Below are positions 44,397 to 53,344 of a stretch of 64,000 nucleotides of DNA, piece after piece. Each line of letters opens with the position of its first letter. The stretch's first letter is position 1. Source of the DNA: Viridibacterium sediminicola (GTDB lineage: Bacteria; Pseudomonadota; Gammaproteobacteria; Burkholderiales; Rhodocyclaceae); the NCBI RefSeq assembly GCF_039631295.1, contig NZ_JBDIVE010000001.1:248001-312000 (forward strand). Reading direction: 5' to 3'. The notes under the pieces are model-generated. The model was not told the origin of the DNA, did no database searches, and worked only from the letters and a program-made list of their open reading frames with translations. The position numbers were made by a program, and so were the translations under genes.

Positions 44397-45910
44397 CAGC
44401 GACGTCCCCCGAGAATTGAACCGAGCACACCGCGGATGATCTGCCGCCCGACTTCCGAGCCGATGGTGCGCACCACGGTCTTGGCGGCGATCTGTGCCAG
44501 GCCGTCATGGCGACCGCCGCGCGGGCCGGTGCGGCCGAACAGGATCTCACCCAGCGCGCCACCGAGCACACCGCCGCCCTCGCCGGCCGGCGTGCCGCTC
44601 TGCGCGCTGCCGCCCGCTGCGGCGGGTGCGGCGGCGCCCGGCGCCTTGAGCTTTTCGAAGGCCGATTCGCGATCAAGCGCCTGTTCATAGACGCCATACA
44701 CCAGCGAGGCATTGATCGCCGCATTGCGCTCATCCGCCGCCAGCGGGCCGATGCGCGAGGCCGGCGGCAACACCAGGGCGCGCTCGACAATACCGGGCAC
44801 GCCCTTGGCATCGAGGAAGGAAATCAGCGCTTCGCCGACGCCCAGCGCGGTGATCGCCGCTTCGGCGTCGAGGGCCGGATTGGCGCGCAAAGTCTCTGCC
44901 GCCACCTTGACGGCTTTCTGGTCGCGCGGCGTGAAGGCGCGCAATGCATGCTGCACGCGATTGCCGAGCTGGCCGAGCACGGCATCCGGCACATCGAGCG
45001 GATTCTGGGTGACGAAGTAAATGCCGACACCCTTGGAACGGATCAGGCGCACCACCTGCTCGATCTTTTCGAGCAGCGCCGGCGGCGCATCGTTGAACAG
45101 AAGGTGCGCTTCGTCGAAGAAGAACACCAGCTTCGGCTTCTCCAGATCGCCCGCCTCGGGCAGCTGTTCGAACAGTTCAGCAAGCAGCCACAACAGGAAG
45201 CTGGCGTAGAGCTTGGGCGCGTTGTAGAGCTTGTCGGCGGCGAGGATGTTGATCACGCCGCGACCCTCGCCATCGGTCTGCATGAGGTCGGCGATGTTGA
45301 GCATCGGCTCGCCGAAGAACTTGTCGCCGCCCTGCTGTTCCAGCGTCAGCAGGCCGCGCTGGATGGCGCCGACGCTGGCCGCCGAGACATTGCCGTATTG
45401 CGCGGTGAGCTCGCTGGCATGTTCGCCGACGAATTGCACGATGGCGCGCAGATCCTTGAGGTCGAGCAGCAGCAGGCCCTTGTCATCGGCGAGCTTGAAG
45501 GCGATCTGCAACACGCCGGCCTGCACCTCGTTGAGGCCGAGCAGACGCGCAATCAGCAGCGGGCCCATGTCGGAAATGGTGGCGCGCAGCGGGTGGCCGG
45601 CTTCGCCGAACACGTCCCACAGGGTCACCGTGTTCTGGCGCGGCGCCCAGTCGGCAATCGCTAGCTCGGCCAGGCGCTGCTGCAGCTTGTCCGAGGGCTT
45701 GCCGGCGGCGCCCAGGCCGGAGAGGTCGCCCTTCACATCGGCCATGAACACCGGCACGCCGATGTCGGCGAAGGACTCGGCGAGTTTCTGCAAAGTGACG
45801 GTCTTGCCGGTGCCGGTGGCGCCGGCAATCAGACCATGACGATTGGCAAACTGCGGCAGCAGGCTGATTTCCTGCTCACCCGCGCGGGCGAGCACAAGCG
45901 GTGCGGACAT
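44396..45910 (-). CDS. HerA-like ATPase, DUF853 family
   Basis: A 504-residue P-loop ATPase of the HerA/FtsK superfamily, DUF853 branch. The Walker A region HGLIAGATGTGKTVTLQKLA lies at about residues 25-44; Walker B is KLVFFFDEAHLLF (about 258), followed by the sensor region GIYFVTQNPLDVPD. The C-terminal part has an Ala/Gly-rich low-complexity stretch and ends GVLGSILGGRR. The family is widespread and its cellular role is not settled; DNA translocation or helicase activity is assumed. It is coupled to the downstream TPR-like gene. Confidence 0.88.
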   Translation of the reverse strand: MSAPLVLARAGEQEISLLPQFANRHGLIAGATGTGKTVTLQKLAESFADIGVPVFMADVKGDLSGLGAAGKPSDKLQQRLAELAIADWAPRQNTVTLWDVFGEAGHPLRATISDMGPLLIARLLGLNEVQAGVLQIAFKLADDKGLLLLDLKDLRAIVQFVGEHASELTAQYGNVSAASVGAIQRGLLTLEQQGGDKFFGEPMLNIADLMQTDGEGRGVINILAADKLYNAPKLYASFLLWLLAELFEQLPEAGDLEKPKLVFFFDEAHLLFNDAPPALLEKIEQVVRLIRSKGVGIYFVTQNPLDVPDAVLGQLGNRVQHALRAFTPRDQKAVKVAAETLRANPALDAEAAITALGVGEALISFLDAKGVPGIVERALVLPPASRIGPLAADERNAAINASLVYGVYEQALDRESAFEKLKAPGAAAPAAAGGSAQSGTPAGEGGGVLGGALGEILFGRTGPRGGRHDGLAQIAAKTVVRTIGSEVGRQIIRGVLGSILGGRR

Positions 45911-45992
45911 GCGTGAAGCTCCGTGATCTGGAGCCTCGTTTATACCGCGACTTGCCGCTTATGCGCACGCCGTATGCACGGCAGGGTGTATC

Positions 45993-48614
45993 TCAACCGG
46001 CGGCAGCGTGCTTGCGCGCAACAACCAGCATCGGTTCGGTGATCGATTTGGACAGGCGGCCATACAGGCGGTCCATGCCCAGCACCAGCAGCATGCGGTC
46101 GTCGCCCGCGCCATCGACGGCGAGGATGGAATCGGCCAGCACATAGCCGCCCGCCAGCACCGGCGGCAGCTCGGCGAGGCGGCTCTCGGTGACTTCGGGA
46201 ATCTCGCCCAGGGCATCGACCAGCAAGCCGAAATGGGTCACATCATTACGCCGCAGCACCAGCACCTGGCGTGCCTCGCTGCTGCCCGAGGCCACCGGCT
46301 CGCCACCGTGCACGATGTGCTCGATCTGGAACACCGGAATCGGCATGCCCTCGTAGCGCAGATAGCCGGCCAGATCCTGCCCGGCGCCGGGCACCACGGT
46401 CAGGCCGTTGGCATCGACGGCTTCGAGCACCTGGGCCGAACGCACGCCATACCATTCCTGACCGATGCGGAAGGTGGCGATCTCGACCAGGGCTTCGCCG
46501 CCCGCGCGGTCGGAGAGAATCTTCGGGCGCGGCACTTCGGTCTGCACCGACTGCAGGCTGGTCTCGCAGAGCGGCACCAGAATCAGCGAGATCACCGCCT
46601 CCTGATAGGCATCGGCGCTGCCCTTGAATTCGCGATAGCCGGCCGAGCTGCGTGCGCCGACCGCGTAATACTCGCCATCGAGCGCGACGATGCCAGCGCG
46701 CCCCGTGCCGGCCGGCAGGCAGAGGAATTCGGCATCGATGGCGATTTGCTCGCCAGGGCGGAAATGCGTGTCCGAACAGGCGATGACGGCGCCCTGCGGA
46801 TTGACGAAGACGCCGAAGGAGCCGGGCTGGATGCGGCCGGCCTCATCGCGCGGCAAGGCATCGCGCAGCATCGCGGCAAACTGCGGTTCGGAATCGAAGA
46901 CGATGCCGACACCGCCGACCACGCGAGCATTGTCCGGCGAGCGAATCGCCGCGCCATAAATGTAAGTATGGCGGCCGTCGTAGAACGGCGTCGCCGCAAA
47001 CGAGGACACCGCATAGCCCTGCGAATCGCCCAGCGCCATCACGCGGCGATGCCATTCCTCGCCGACCGGCTGGCCCAGCTTGCCGCGTTCGGCCGGGTTC
47101 GACACGGCGATGATGCGCCCTTCGACATCGAACACCACGAGGTTGGAATACACCGTGTACAGGCCGTTGATGTAGGCGAGGATCTCGCCAATGCGCGCCT
47201 CGGCATCGGCCGGCAAGTGCGGTTCGGCCAGCAGTTCGCGGAACACGGAAGTCAGTGCCCACCAGCGGCAGTCATTGGCACGCTCGTAGAGGTTGCGGTC
47301 CATGATGTCGATCGCCAGCGCGGCCTGGAAGCAGCTGTCCTGCAGAATCGCCGAGACCACGGTCTGGTGCAGGTTATTGATCGAGCGCTCGAACACCTCC
47401 TTGGTGCGACGCCCGGTATTGCTGATCTCCCACAGCAGGATCTTCGAGAAGCCCGGATTCTGCGCGCGCGCCGCGCCGCTCTGGCGCACATTGCCGTTCC
47501 ACACCGAGCGGTTCAGATCGCTCTGGATGCGTGCCGCCTGCACCGGCACATCGCGCAAGGCGGCGCCGAACAGGCTGGGGCTCTGCATCACCGTGTCGAG
47601 CACTTCGCGGGCGAGCCCCTGCAGCATTTCGGAGGCGTCCTTGTTGAAGGCGTGCTGCACCGGCAGCATCACATGCCCGGTCCAGCCAGGCCCGAAATAG
47701 CCCTGGTAGCCCTGGGTCGAGCGCGTCACGGCGATGTATTCCTGCGGGCCGAAACGCACGATGCGGTACTCGGCATCGCGTACTGGAGCGAGCTGGGCAC
47801 CGACCGGGATATGGAATTCGTCCGAGCTGGCGATCACTTGGCCCTGCTCGTCGAGCAAGGTCACCACCGACCAGTCATCACTGGGTACCAGATGGCTGAA
47901 GATGCCGGCCATCTCGTTGCCAAAGCGGAAACACAGACACAGCACGCCCAGCGCCACGCCATCGCTGCCACTGACGCGGTAGGAATACACCAGGGAACGC
48001 GACTTGCCGGGCAGCAGGTCGAGGCTGCCATAGCTCTCGACATAGGCGCGCGGCGTCTCCAGCGAAGCGCGCACAAGCGGCTCCTTGCTGTGCGTGACTT
48101 CGACCGACTGATCGAGGCGCAACAGCACGCGGCCCTCGGTATCGAGCAAAACAATGTCCGAATACACCGAATACTTGGCCACATACTCGGCAAAGCGGCT
48201 GTGCAGACTCGCGCGCAAAGCCGCCAGCTCATCGCCCACCACGCCGGCCGCGCTCTGCTTGAGGAAGCTGCGGATATCTTCGTCGGTGGCCAGAAAGCCG
48301 ATGTCGGCGGTGCGCTCGTAGAGATTGCGGATCAGGATGTCGATTGCGACCTGCGCCTTGGAGCCAACCTCCAGCACGCATTTCTTGAGCGTCTCGGTGC
48401 CCAGCTGATTGAGCAGCGAAGTGGTCAGCTGGTTGAAAGCCTGGCGCGTGCCGCTCATGTCGGTACCGGTGCCGGAGAGCTGGCCCAGCAAGGTCAGGTT
48501 GTCCCACACCGACTGCAGGTTCTGCAGCATCTCGCGGTATTCCTCGACCGCGTTCATGTAGCGGATGACACCCGCCAGGCTATCGTCGAGATCGATGTTC
48601 TTGTACTTCACCAT
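45993..48614 (-). CDS. Cytoplasmic protein with two Cache-like modules and a C-terminal CheW domain
   Basis: An 873-residue protein without a signal peptide or membrane helix. It is built as a duplicated unit: a helical stretch with NLYERTADI (about 97) followed by a Cache-like sensor (about 145-310), then NLYERANDC (about 441) followed by a second Cache-like sensor (about 480-660). A CheW domain closes the protein (about 710-865: EWYGVRSAQVLEAVDANGL). It should link an intracellular signal to CheA-receptor arrays. The start at 48614 has GGGAG eight bases upstream. No other chemotaxis gene is adjacent. Confidence 0.8.
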   Translation of the reverse strand: MVKYKNIDLDDSLAGVIRYMNAVEEYREMLQNLQSVWDNLTLLGQLSGTGTDMSGTRQAFNQLTTSLLNQLGTETLKKCVLEVGSKAQVAIDILIRNLYERTADIGFLATDEDIRSFLKQSAAGVVGDELAALRASLHSRFAEYVAKYSVYSDIVLLDTEGRVLLRLDQSVEVTHSKEPLVRASLETPRAYVESYGSLDLLPGKSRSLVYSYRVSGSDGVALGVLCLCFRFGNEMAGIFSHLVPSDDWSVVTLLDEQGQVIASSDEFHIPVGAQLAPVRDAEYRIVRFGPQEYIAVTRSTQGYQGYFGPGWTGHVMLPVQHAFNKDASEMLQGLAREVLDTVMQSPSLFGAALRDVPVQAARIQSDLNRSVWNGNVRQSGAARAQNPGFSKILLWEISNTGRRTKEVFERSINNLHQTVVSAILQDSCFQAALAIDIMDRNLYERANDCRWWALTSVFRELLAEPHLPADAEARIGEILAYINGLYTVYSNLVVFDVEGRIIAVSNPAERGKLGQPVGEEWHRRVMALGDSQGYAVSSFAATPFYDGRHTYIYGAAIRSPDNARVVGGVGIVFDSEPQFAAMLRDALPRDEAGRIQPGSFGVFVNPQGAVIACSDTHFRPGEQIAIDAEFLCLPAGTGRAGIVALDGEYYAVGARSSAGYREFKGSADAYQEAVISLILVPLCETSLQSVQTEVPRPKILSDRAGGEALVEIATFRIGQEWYGVRSAQVLEAVDANGLTVVPGAGQDLAGYLRYEGMPIPVFQIEHIVHGGEPVASGSSEARQVLVLRRNDVTHFGLLVDALGEIPEVTESRLAELPPVLAGGYVLADSILAVDGAGDDRMLLVLGMDRLYGRLSKSITEPMLVVARKHAAAG

Positions 48615-48784
48615 GCGCGTTGCTCCCGGAGTCTGCTCTGCGATCAGGCACCCGTCACGCTTTTGGCAGACAAGGCACCGCAGTCCCCTGCTGCTACGGC
48701 AAACCCCTAGAACACTTGAGGCCGAATGGAGCTTATACGTTTAAGTGCATTCTGCTTGCAGGAACAACCGGTCGCGGGCGCGCA

Positions 48785-49303
48785 TCAGCCCGGCAAGCTG
48801 GCCCAATCCGTCGCCGCACTGAGGACGGCCAGCGCCGCCTCGAAGCCGCGCACATCGTCGGCGTCAAAGCGCGCCGGCAAGGGGCTGTCGAGGTCGAACA
48901 CAGCTTTGAGCTGGCCATCGACCAGCACCGGCAGGACCAGCTCGGAGGCCGAGGCGGAATCGCAGGCGATGTGGCCGGGAAAGGCGTGCACATCCTCGAT
49001 GCACTGCACGCTTCGGGTTCGCGCACAGGCGCCGCAGACGCCGCGACTGAAGGGAATGCGCACACAGGCAAGCTTGCCCTGGAAAGGCCCGAGCACCAGC
49101 TCCTCCCCGCGCGCCATGTAGAAACCGGCCCAGTTGAGCCCGGGCACAGTGTTGAAGATCAGCGCCGAGAACTGCGCCAGATTGGCCAGCCCGTCGCGCT
49201 CGCCCTCGAACACGGCGCGGGTCTGCGCCAGCAGCTGGGCGTAGGCCGCCTGCTTGGCCGGCGGGCTGGACATGTCCAGAAAATCCGAATGCTCAAAACT
49301 CAC
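48785..49303 (-). CDS. msrC: Free methionine-(R)-sulfoxide reductase (GAF type)
   Basis: A cytosolic GAF-fold enzyme of about 172 residues that reduces free methionine-R-sulfoxide. Signature pieces are LNWAGFYMARGEELVLGPFQ, the catalytic Cys regions LACVRIPFSRGVCG and HIACDSASASELVLPV, and the closing VFDLDSP. All three expected Cys are present. A GTG start at 49303 with AGGAG about ten bases upstream is preferred; an ATG at 49273 is possible. A palindromic repeat lies just upstream. Confidence 0.9.
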   Translation of the reverse strand: MSFEHSDFLDMSSPPAKQAAYAQLLAQTRAVFEGERDGLANLAQFSALIFNTVPGLNWAGFYMARGEELVLGPFQGKLACVRIPFSRGVCGACARTRSVQCIEDVHAFPGHIACDSASASELVLPVLVDGQLKAVFDLDSPLPARFDADDVRGFEAALAVLSAATDWASLPG

Positions 49304-49357
49304 GTCGGTGCTGCTCCTGCTAAAAAGACTCACTGCACTCAGCAATGCAGTGGATTT

Positions 49358-49510
49358 AAGACATCTTCAGTGTTGGGGCGACGGATTGTTGACGCGAAGG
49401 ACGCGAAGAAAGACCGAAGGTCCGCAAAGGCAAGCCAAAAATCGGTTTCCTTTGTGGACCTTTGCTTTTCCTTTGCGTCCTTTGCGTCCTTTGTGTCCTT
49501 TGCGTAACAA
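49358..49510. repeat. CTTTGCG-rich palindromic element, copy A
   Basis: An intergenic element about 150 bases long. It opens with AAGACATCTTCAG and TTGGGGCGACGGATTGTTG, then runs of GACGCGAAGGACGCGAAG that pair with downstream CTTTGCGTCCTTTGCGTCC (about 49468-49490). The opening and core also occur, in inverse orientation, at 51138-51268 (copy B). Any protein read through it is an artefact of the repeated units. Confidence 0.8.
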
Positions 49511-49561
49511 CCCAGCGCATCAAACACGCACATCGCCCAACCGAAGCGTATTGGGCTGCAA

Positions 49562-50212
49562 TCAAGGCTTGCACGCGGCAATGCATTGATCAAATGTCGC
49601 CTGGCAGCCCGCGGCCCGGCCGCAGCTGTACAGCCGCGCGCCGCACCCCTGCACGCAGGCGTTCCACTTGGCACTCCCCGCAGCGGCTGGCATCAGCAGG
49701 CTGCCGCGCTGGGATGGCGGGCTGCTGCAGCTAGCGAGATCCAGCTGGCGCGCCGGGCCGGGCAGCAGCGCCCAGTCGGCGGCCTTGGCGGCGAGATCCT
49801 GCTCGACCGCCTGGATGCCTGCGCTGTCCTTGAACACGCCGGAGTGGCGCAAGGTATCGACGGCCCAGCAATCGGCCTGGCGCGCCTGCGCGGCGGTGCG
49901 CTCGGCATCCGGCGCGAAGCCGAGGAACTGGCGGCCGCACTCGTGCGCGAAGACGAACAGGCGCGACGCGGGCAACAGCGCCGGCAGCGCCTGCGGGTTG
50001 TAGCGGATCAGCGGCTGGCCACTGTCGATGCGGTACTGCGCGACGGCGGCGAGATTCTCGTCGAGCACGGCGACCAGGGGACGGCCCTGGCGATCCAGGC
50101 AGCCATCCATGCGCAAAGGCCGTTCCGCCTGCTGCGCCAGCAGCGGCGTACACAGCACCCACAAGGCCAGCAGCATCAGCGGCTTCACCCCTATCCTCAT
50201 CCCTCGCTTCAT
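49562..50212 (-). CDS. Exported Cys-rich protein, unknown function
   Basis: A 216-residue protein with a signal peptide (residues 1-26, cut after LAQ). An internal VFAHECGRQFLG resembles, but does not complete, a zinc-protease HExxH. The C-terminal 40 residues are Cys-rich (WNACVQGCGARLYSCGRAAG and FDQCIAACKP), suggesting a disulphide-stabilised knob. I start at the ATG at 50212 because GGAGG lies seven bases upstream; a second ATG at 50200 is weaker. It is divergent from yebC. I do not recognise the family. Confidence 0.65.
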   Translation of the reverse strand: MKRGMRIGVKPLMLLALWVLCTPLLAQQAERPLRMDGCLDRQGRPLVAVLDENLAAVAQYRIDSGQPLIRYNPQALPALLPASRLFVFAHECGRQFLGFAPDAERTAAQARQADCWAVDTLRHSGVFKDSAGIQAVEQDLAAKAADWALLPGPARQLDLASCSSPPSQRGSLLMPAAAGSAKWNACVQGCGARLYSCGRAAGCQATFDQCIAACKP

Positions 50213-50283
50213 CACCACACCTCCGCAGATTTGTTGCAGATCATAAGCCGGCACAGGCACGCCAGCACACCAAGGCTGCGCGG

Positions 50284-50289
50284 TATAAT
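50284..50289 (+). promoter_or_regulatory. Candidate -10 box of yebC
   Basis: A perfect TATAAT lies 33 bases before the yebC start and would give a leader of about 27 bases. No convincing -35 box is seen at the usual distance. Confidence 0.4.
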
Positions 50290-50322
50290 CGCCGCCTTCG
50301 TTCAATTGCTCGGGACACACCT

Positions 50323-51048
50323 ATGGCCGGTCACTCCAAATGGGCCAATATCCAGCACCGCAAAGGCCGTCAGGACGCCAAGCGCGGCAAGATCTTCACC
50401 CGCCTCATCAAGGAAATCACGGTCGCCGCACGCTTGGGCGGCGGTGACATCGCCACCAATCCGCGTCTGCGTCTGGCCATTGAAAAGGGCAAGGCAGAAT
50501 CCATGCCCAAGGACAACATGGACAACGCCATCAAGCGCGGCACCGGCCAGCTCGAAGGCGTGACCTATGAAGAGGCGCGCTACGAAGGCTACGGCATCGC
50601 CGGCGCGGCGGTGATCGTCGATTGCCTCACCGATAACAAGGTACGCACGGTGGCCGATGTGCGCCACGCGTTTTCCAAGTACGGCGGCAATATGGGGACC
50701 GACGGCTGCGTGGCCTTCCAGTTCAAGCACTGTGGCAGCCTGCTGTTCGCGCCCGGCACCAATGAAGACGCGCTGATGGAAGCGGCCCTCGAAGCCGGCG
50801 CCGAAGATGTGCAGACCAATGACGACGGCTCGATCGAAGTGATCACCGGTCCCTGGGAATTCAGCAGCGTGCAGGAAGCGCTGGAGAAAGCCGGCTTCAA
50901 GGCCGAGTTCGGCGAAGTCAGCATGAAGGCGCAGAACGAGACCGTGCTCAGCGGCGACGACGCCGTCCGCATGCAGAAGCTGCTCGACGCGCTGGAATCG
51001 CTGGACGATGTACAGGACGTCTACACCTCGGCGGTGATGGACGAGTAA
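50323..51048 (+). CDS. yebC: YebC/PmpR-family DNA-binding or translation-associated regulator
   Basis: A 241-residue protein, the family norm. It opens with the hallmark MAGHSKWANIQHRKGRQDAK and shows KDNMDNAIKRGTGQL and ARYEGYGIAGAAVIVDCLTD. YebC proteins are described as transcription regulators and, more recently, as translation factors that relieve ribosome stalling at proline-rich stretches. Family genes often precede ruvC; here a palindromic repeat and a DMT exporter lie between. Confidence 0.95.
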   Translation: MAGHSKWANIQHRKGRQDAKRGKIFTRLIKEITVAARLGGGDIATNPRLRLAIEKGKAESMPKDNMDNAIKRGTGQLEGVTYEEARYEGYGIAGAAVIVDCLTDNKVRTVADVRHAFSKYGGNMGTDGCVAFQFKHCGSLLFAPGTNEDALMEAALEAGAEDVQTNDDGSIEVITGPWEFSSVQEALEKAGFKAEFGEVSMKAQNETVLSGDDAVRMQKLLDALESLDDVQDVYTSAVMDE

Positions 51049-51137
51049 ATCCTCGCCACCCTGCCCTGCCAAAGGCGGCGCGCTGCGCCAGAGCCGTTCA
51101 GTTAAAAGGCAAATTGCATTTTTGTGCGCCGATATTC

Positions 51138-51268
51138 AGACGCGAAGGGCGCGAAGAAAACGCAAAGCTTCGCAAAGGAAAATGCTTCTTTCTTCCCTTT
51201 GCGGACCTTCTGTCTTTCTCTGCGACCTTTGCGACAAAAATCCGTCGCCCCAAAATTGAACACGTCTT
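51138..51268. repeat. CTTTGCG-rich palindromic element, copy B
   Basis: On the minus strand this reads AAGACGTGTTCAATTTTGGG, then GCGACGGATTTTTGTCGC, then runs matching copy A at 49358-49510 along nearly the whole length. The arms CGCGAAGGGCGCGAAG and CTTTGCG units pair imperfectly. It lies between yebC and the DMT gene. Small frames inside are artefacts. Confidence 0.8.
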
Positions 51269-51322
51269 AACCGAACCGCATCCGGCGCGCTGCGCCGCTT
51301 TTTTACTTGCTGAAAGCTGCTC

Positions 51323-52183
51323 TTGCTCGAACGCCTACTCGCGCCGCTGTTCGTCTTCCTCTGGAGCACCGGCTTCATCGGCGCCAAGCTCGGCCTGCCG
51401 TACGCCGGGCCGCTGAGCTTCCTGCTCACGCGCTACGCCCTGGTGGTGGTGCTGATGCTGGCGGCGGCGCTGATTTTTCGTGCGCCCTGGCCGCGTGATC
51501 GGCGCGCGGTGCTGCATATCGCGGTAGCCGGCGTGCTGATCCAGGCGACCTATCTGGGCGGCGTCTTCATGTCGATCAAGGCGGGCTTGCCGGCAGCGCT
51601 CAGCGCGCTGGTGGTCGGCCTGCAGCCGGTGATCACCGCGCTGGCCTCCGGCTGGCTGCTCGGCGAGCGCGTCACGCGCCAGCAGTGGCTGGGCTTGCTG
51701 CTGGGTTTTTGCGGCGTGGCCCTGGTGGTGACCCACAGCCGCACGCCGGGCCTCGGCGGCAACTGGCCGATGCTGGCGCTGCTGCCGGCCATTGTCGCGC
51801 TGGCCGGCATCACCCTGGGCACGCTCTACCAGAAGCGCTTCTGCCCGAGTTTCGACCTGCGCAGTGGCGCCGTCATCCAGTTCGGCGCCAGCGCCGTGCT
51901 GACCCTGGCGGTCGCGCTGGCCATCGAGCCGATGCATATCGAGTGGAGCGGGCCGTTCATCTTCGCGCTGGGCTGGAACGTGATCATGCTGTCGGTGGTG
52001 GCGATCAGCTTGCTCAATGTGCTGATCCGCCGTGGCCGTGCGGTCAAGGTGACCAGCCTGTTCTATCTGACGCCGCCGACCACCGCCCTGCTCGCCTGGC
52101 TGATGTTCGATGAGACCCTGCAAGCTCTCGCCCTGCTCGGCATGGCACTCGCTGCCTTCGGCGTCTGGCTGTCGCGGCGTTAG
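51323..52183 (+). CDS. EamA/DMT-family transporter
   Basis: A 286-residue exporter with ten predicted helices in two EamA repeats. It begins near LLAPLFVFLWSTGFIGAKLG and the second repeat is recognisable at FYLTPPTTALLAWLMFDETL. Translation seems to start at a TTG at 51323, as no ATG lies close to the family start; ribosome binding looks weak (GAAAG). It is inserted between yebC and ruvC, a pair often adjacent in related bacteria. The substrate is unknown. Confidence 0.85.
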   Translation: MLERLLAPLFVFLWSTGFIGAKLGLPYAGPLSFLLTRYALVVVLMLAAALIFRAPWPRDRRAVLHIAVAGVLIQATYLGGVFMSIKAGLPAALSALVVGLQPVITALASGWLLGERVTRQQWLGLLLGFCGVALVVTHSRTPGLGGNWPMLALLPAIVALAGITLGTLYQKRFCPSFDLRSGAVIQFGASAVLTLAVALAIEPMHIEWSGPFIFALGWNVIMLSVVAISLLNVLIRRGRAVKVTSLFYLTPPTTALLAWLMFDETLQALALLGMALAAFGVWLSRR

Positions 52184-52213
52184 GCCGTCCCCCAAGCGCG
52201 GTAAGATCGCTGC

Positions 52214-52768
52214 ATGCAAACACTCAGCTTACCGCCCGCGCGCATCCTCGGCATCGACCCGGGCTTGCGCGTCACCGGCTTTGGCGTCATCGAACGGCTC
52301 GGCAACAAGCTTGCCTATATCGCCAGCGGCTGCATCAAGACGCCCTCGGACGCGACCCTGCCGGAACGCCTCAAAGTGATCCTCGCCGGTGTACAGGAAG
52401 TCGTCGACACCTACCAGCCGGCTGAAGCAGCGGTCGAAATCGTCTTCGTGAACGTCAATCCGCAATCGACTTTGTTACTGGGTCAGGCACGCGGCGCGGC
52501 GATTTGCGGCCTTGTTTCGCGCAATCTGCCGGTGATGGAATACACCGCGCTGCAGGTCAAACAGGCGGTGGTCGGCTACGGCAAGGCCAACAAGGAACAG
52601 GTGCAGCACATGGTCAAGCGCCTGCTGCAATTGCCCGGCGATCCGCAGGCCGACGCGGCCGACGCGCTGGCCTGCGCCATTGCCCATGCCAATGGCGGCA
52701 GCGCCGGCGGCCTGCTCGGCAACCTCGGTACGCGCAGCAAGAAACGCGGTAGCCGCATCGTCGCCTGA
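52214..52768 (+). CDS. ruvC: Holliday junction endonuclease
   Basis: A 184-residue resolvase that nicks Holliday junctions with RuvAB in homologous recombination. The acidic catalytic set is in place: ILGIDPGLRVTGFGVIE (Asp), AAVEIVFVNVNPQSTLLLGQ (Glu) and DPQADAADALACAIAHAN (two Asp). Length is slightly above E. coli RuvC (173) because of a basic C-terminal tail. ruvA and ruvB, which often follow, are not downstream here. Confidence 0.95.
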   Translation: MQTLSLPPARILGIDPGLRVTGFGVIERLGNKLAYIASGCIKTPSDATLPERLKVILAGVQEVVDTYQPAEAAVEIVFVNVNPQSTLLLGQARGAAICGLVSRNLPVMEYTALQVKQAVVGYGKANKEQVQHMVKRLLQLPGDPQADAADALACAIAHANGGSAGGLLGNLGTRSKKRGSRIVA

Positions 52769-52901
52769 TGCCATCGGCAATGTGTAAAAGCGCTCACAAT
52801 TGCTTGCAACTGCAGGTCCTCGCCCGCATGGCTGGCCCGTTAATGTGCTCACCAGGCAACACTTTCAGCTTTGCCTGATCAAGCCCTTAGGGAGACATGC
52901 C

Positions 52902-53273
52902 ATGAAACTCGCATTGAGCCTCACCGCCCTCACCATGATGAGCCTTGCCAATCTTGCCCAAGCCCAGGCCCCTGCTGCGCCGGTGGCTGGCGAAGTCCGC
53001 CAGGACACACGTGAGATCCGCGCAGAGCGCAAGGAAATCCGCCAGGACAAGCGCGCCATTGCCGGTGATCGCCACGAAACGCGCCGCGACGCCGCCGCCC
53101 TGCGCCAGGATCGCCGCGCTGGCGATGCAGCCGGCGCCAAGGCGGCCCGCCAGGCGCTGCATGCCGATCACCGCGAACTGCATCAGGAGCGCGTGGCGCG
53201 TCACGCAGATCGCAAGGATCTGCACCATGACCGCGTCGCACGCCGTCACGACATCGCCCGCGCCGCCAAGTAA
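52902..53273 (+). CDS. Small exported Arg/His/Asp-rich helical protein
   Basis: A 123-residue protein with a signal peptide (1-21, cut after AQA). The mature part is a highly charged helix built on repeats of the form R-Q-D-x-R-E-I, for example RQDTREIRAERKEIRQDKRA, and later His-rich units (HADHRELHQERVARHADR). It may be a periplasmic coiled coil or metal/polyanion binder; I cannot assign a function. GGGAGA precedes the ATG. A strong bidirectional terminator follows. Confidence 0.7.
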   Translation: MKLALSLTALTMMSLANLAQAQAPAAPVAGEVRQDTREIRAERKEIRQDKRAIAGDRHETRRDAAALRQDRRAGDAAGAKAARQALHADHRELHQERVARHADRKDLHHDRVARRHDIARAAK

Positions 53274-53290
53274 ACCCGCGCTGCAGACGT

Positions 53291-53327
53291 AAAAAAGGCC
53301 GCTCATCTTGCGATGAGCGGCCTTTTT
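53291..53327. terminator. Bidirectional rho-independent terminator
   Basis: AAAAAAGGCCGCTCATC/GATGAGCGGCCTTTTT forms a long perfect stem with A and T runs on either side. It lies between the convergent small exported gene and pyrC', and can serve both. Confidence 0.9.
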
Positions 53328-53344
53328 GCGAACGCCAGCAGCGC

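Noticed and set aside
46008..48710. A 900-codon plus-strand open frame opposite the CheW/Cache gene
   Set aside because: Its product is rich in His, Arg, Gln and Ala with no motif, as expected opposite a GC-rich gene; the minus strand encodes clear Cache and CheW features.
49440..49508. Short direct CTTTGCGTC repeats, possible CRISPR
   Set aside because: Units are about 9 bases with no spacers of regular length; they are part of a palindromic intergenic element.
49254..49589. Small frames running through repeat copy A (and similar ones in copy B)
   Set aside because: Their similarity to each other comes from the DNA repeat, and the products are periodic (RRTRRK- or FASFASF-like).
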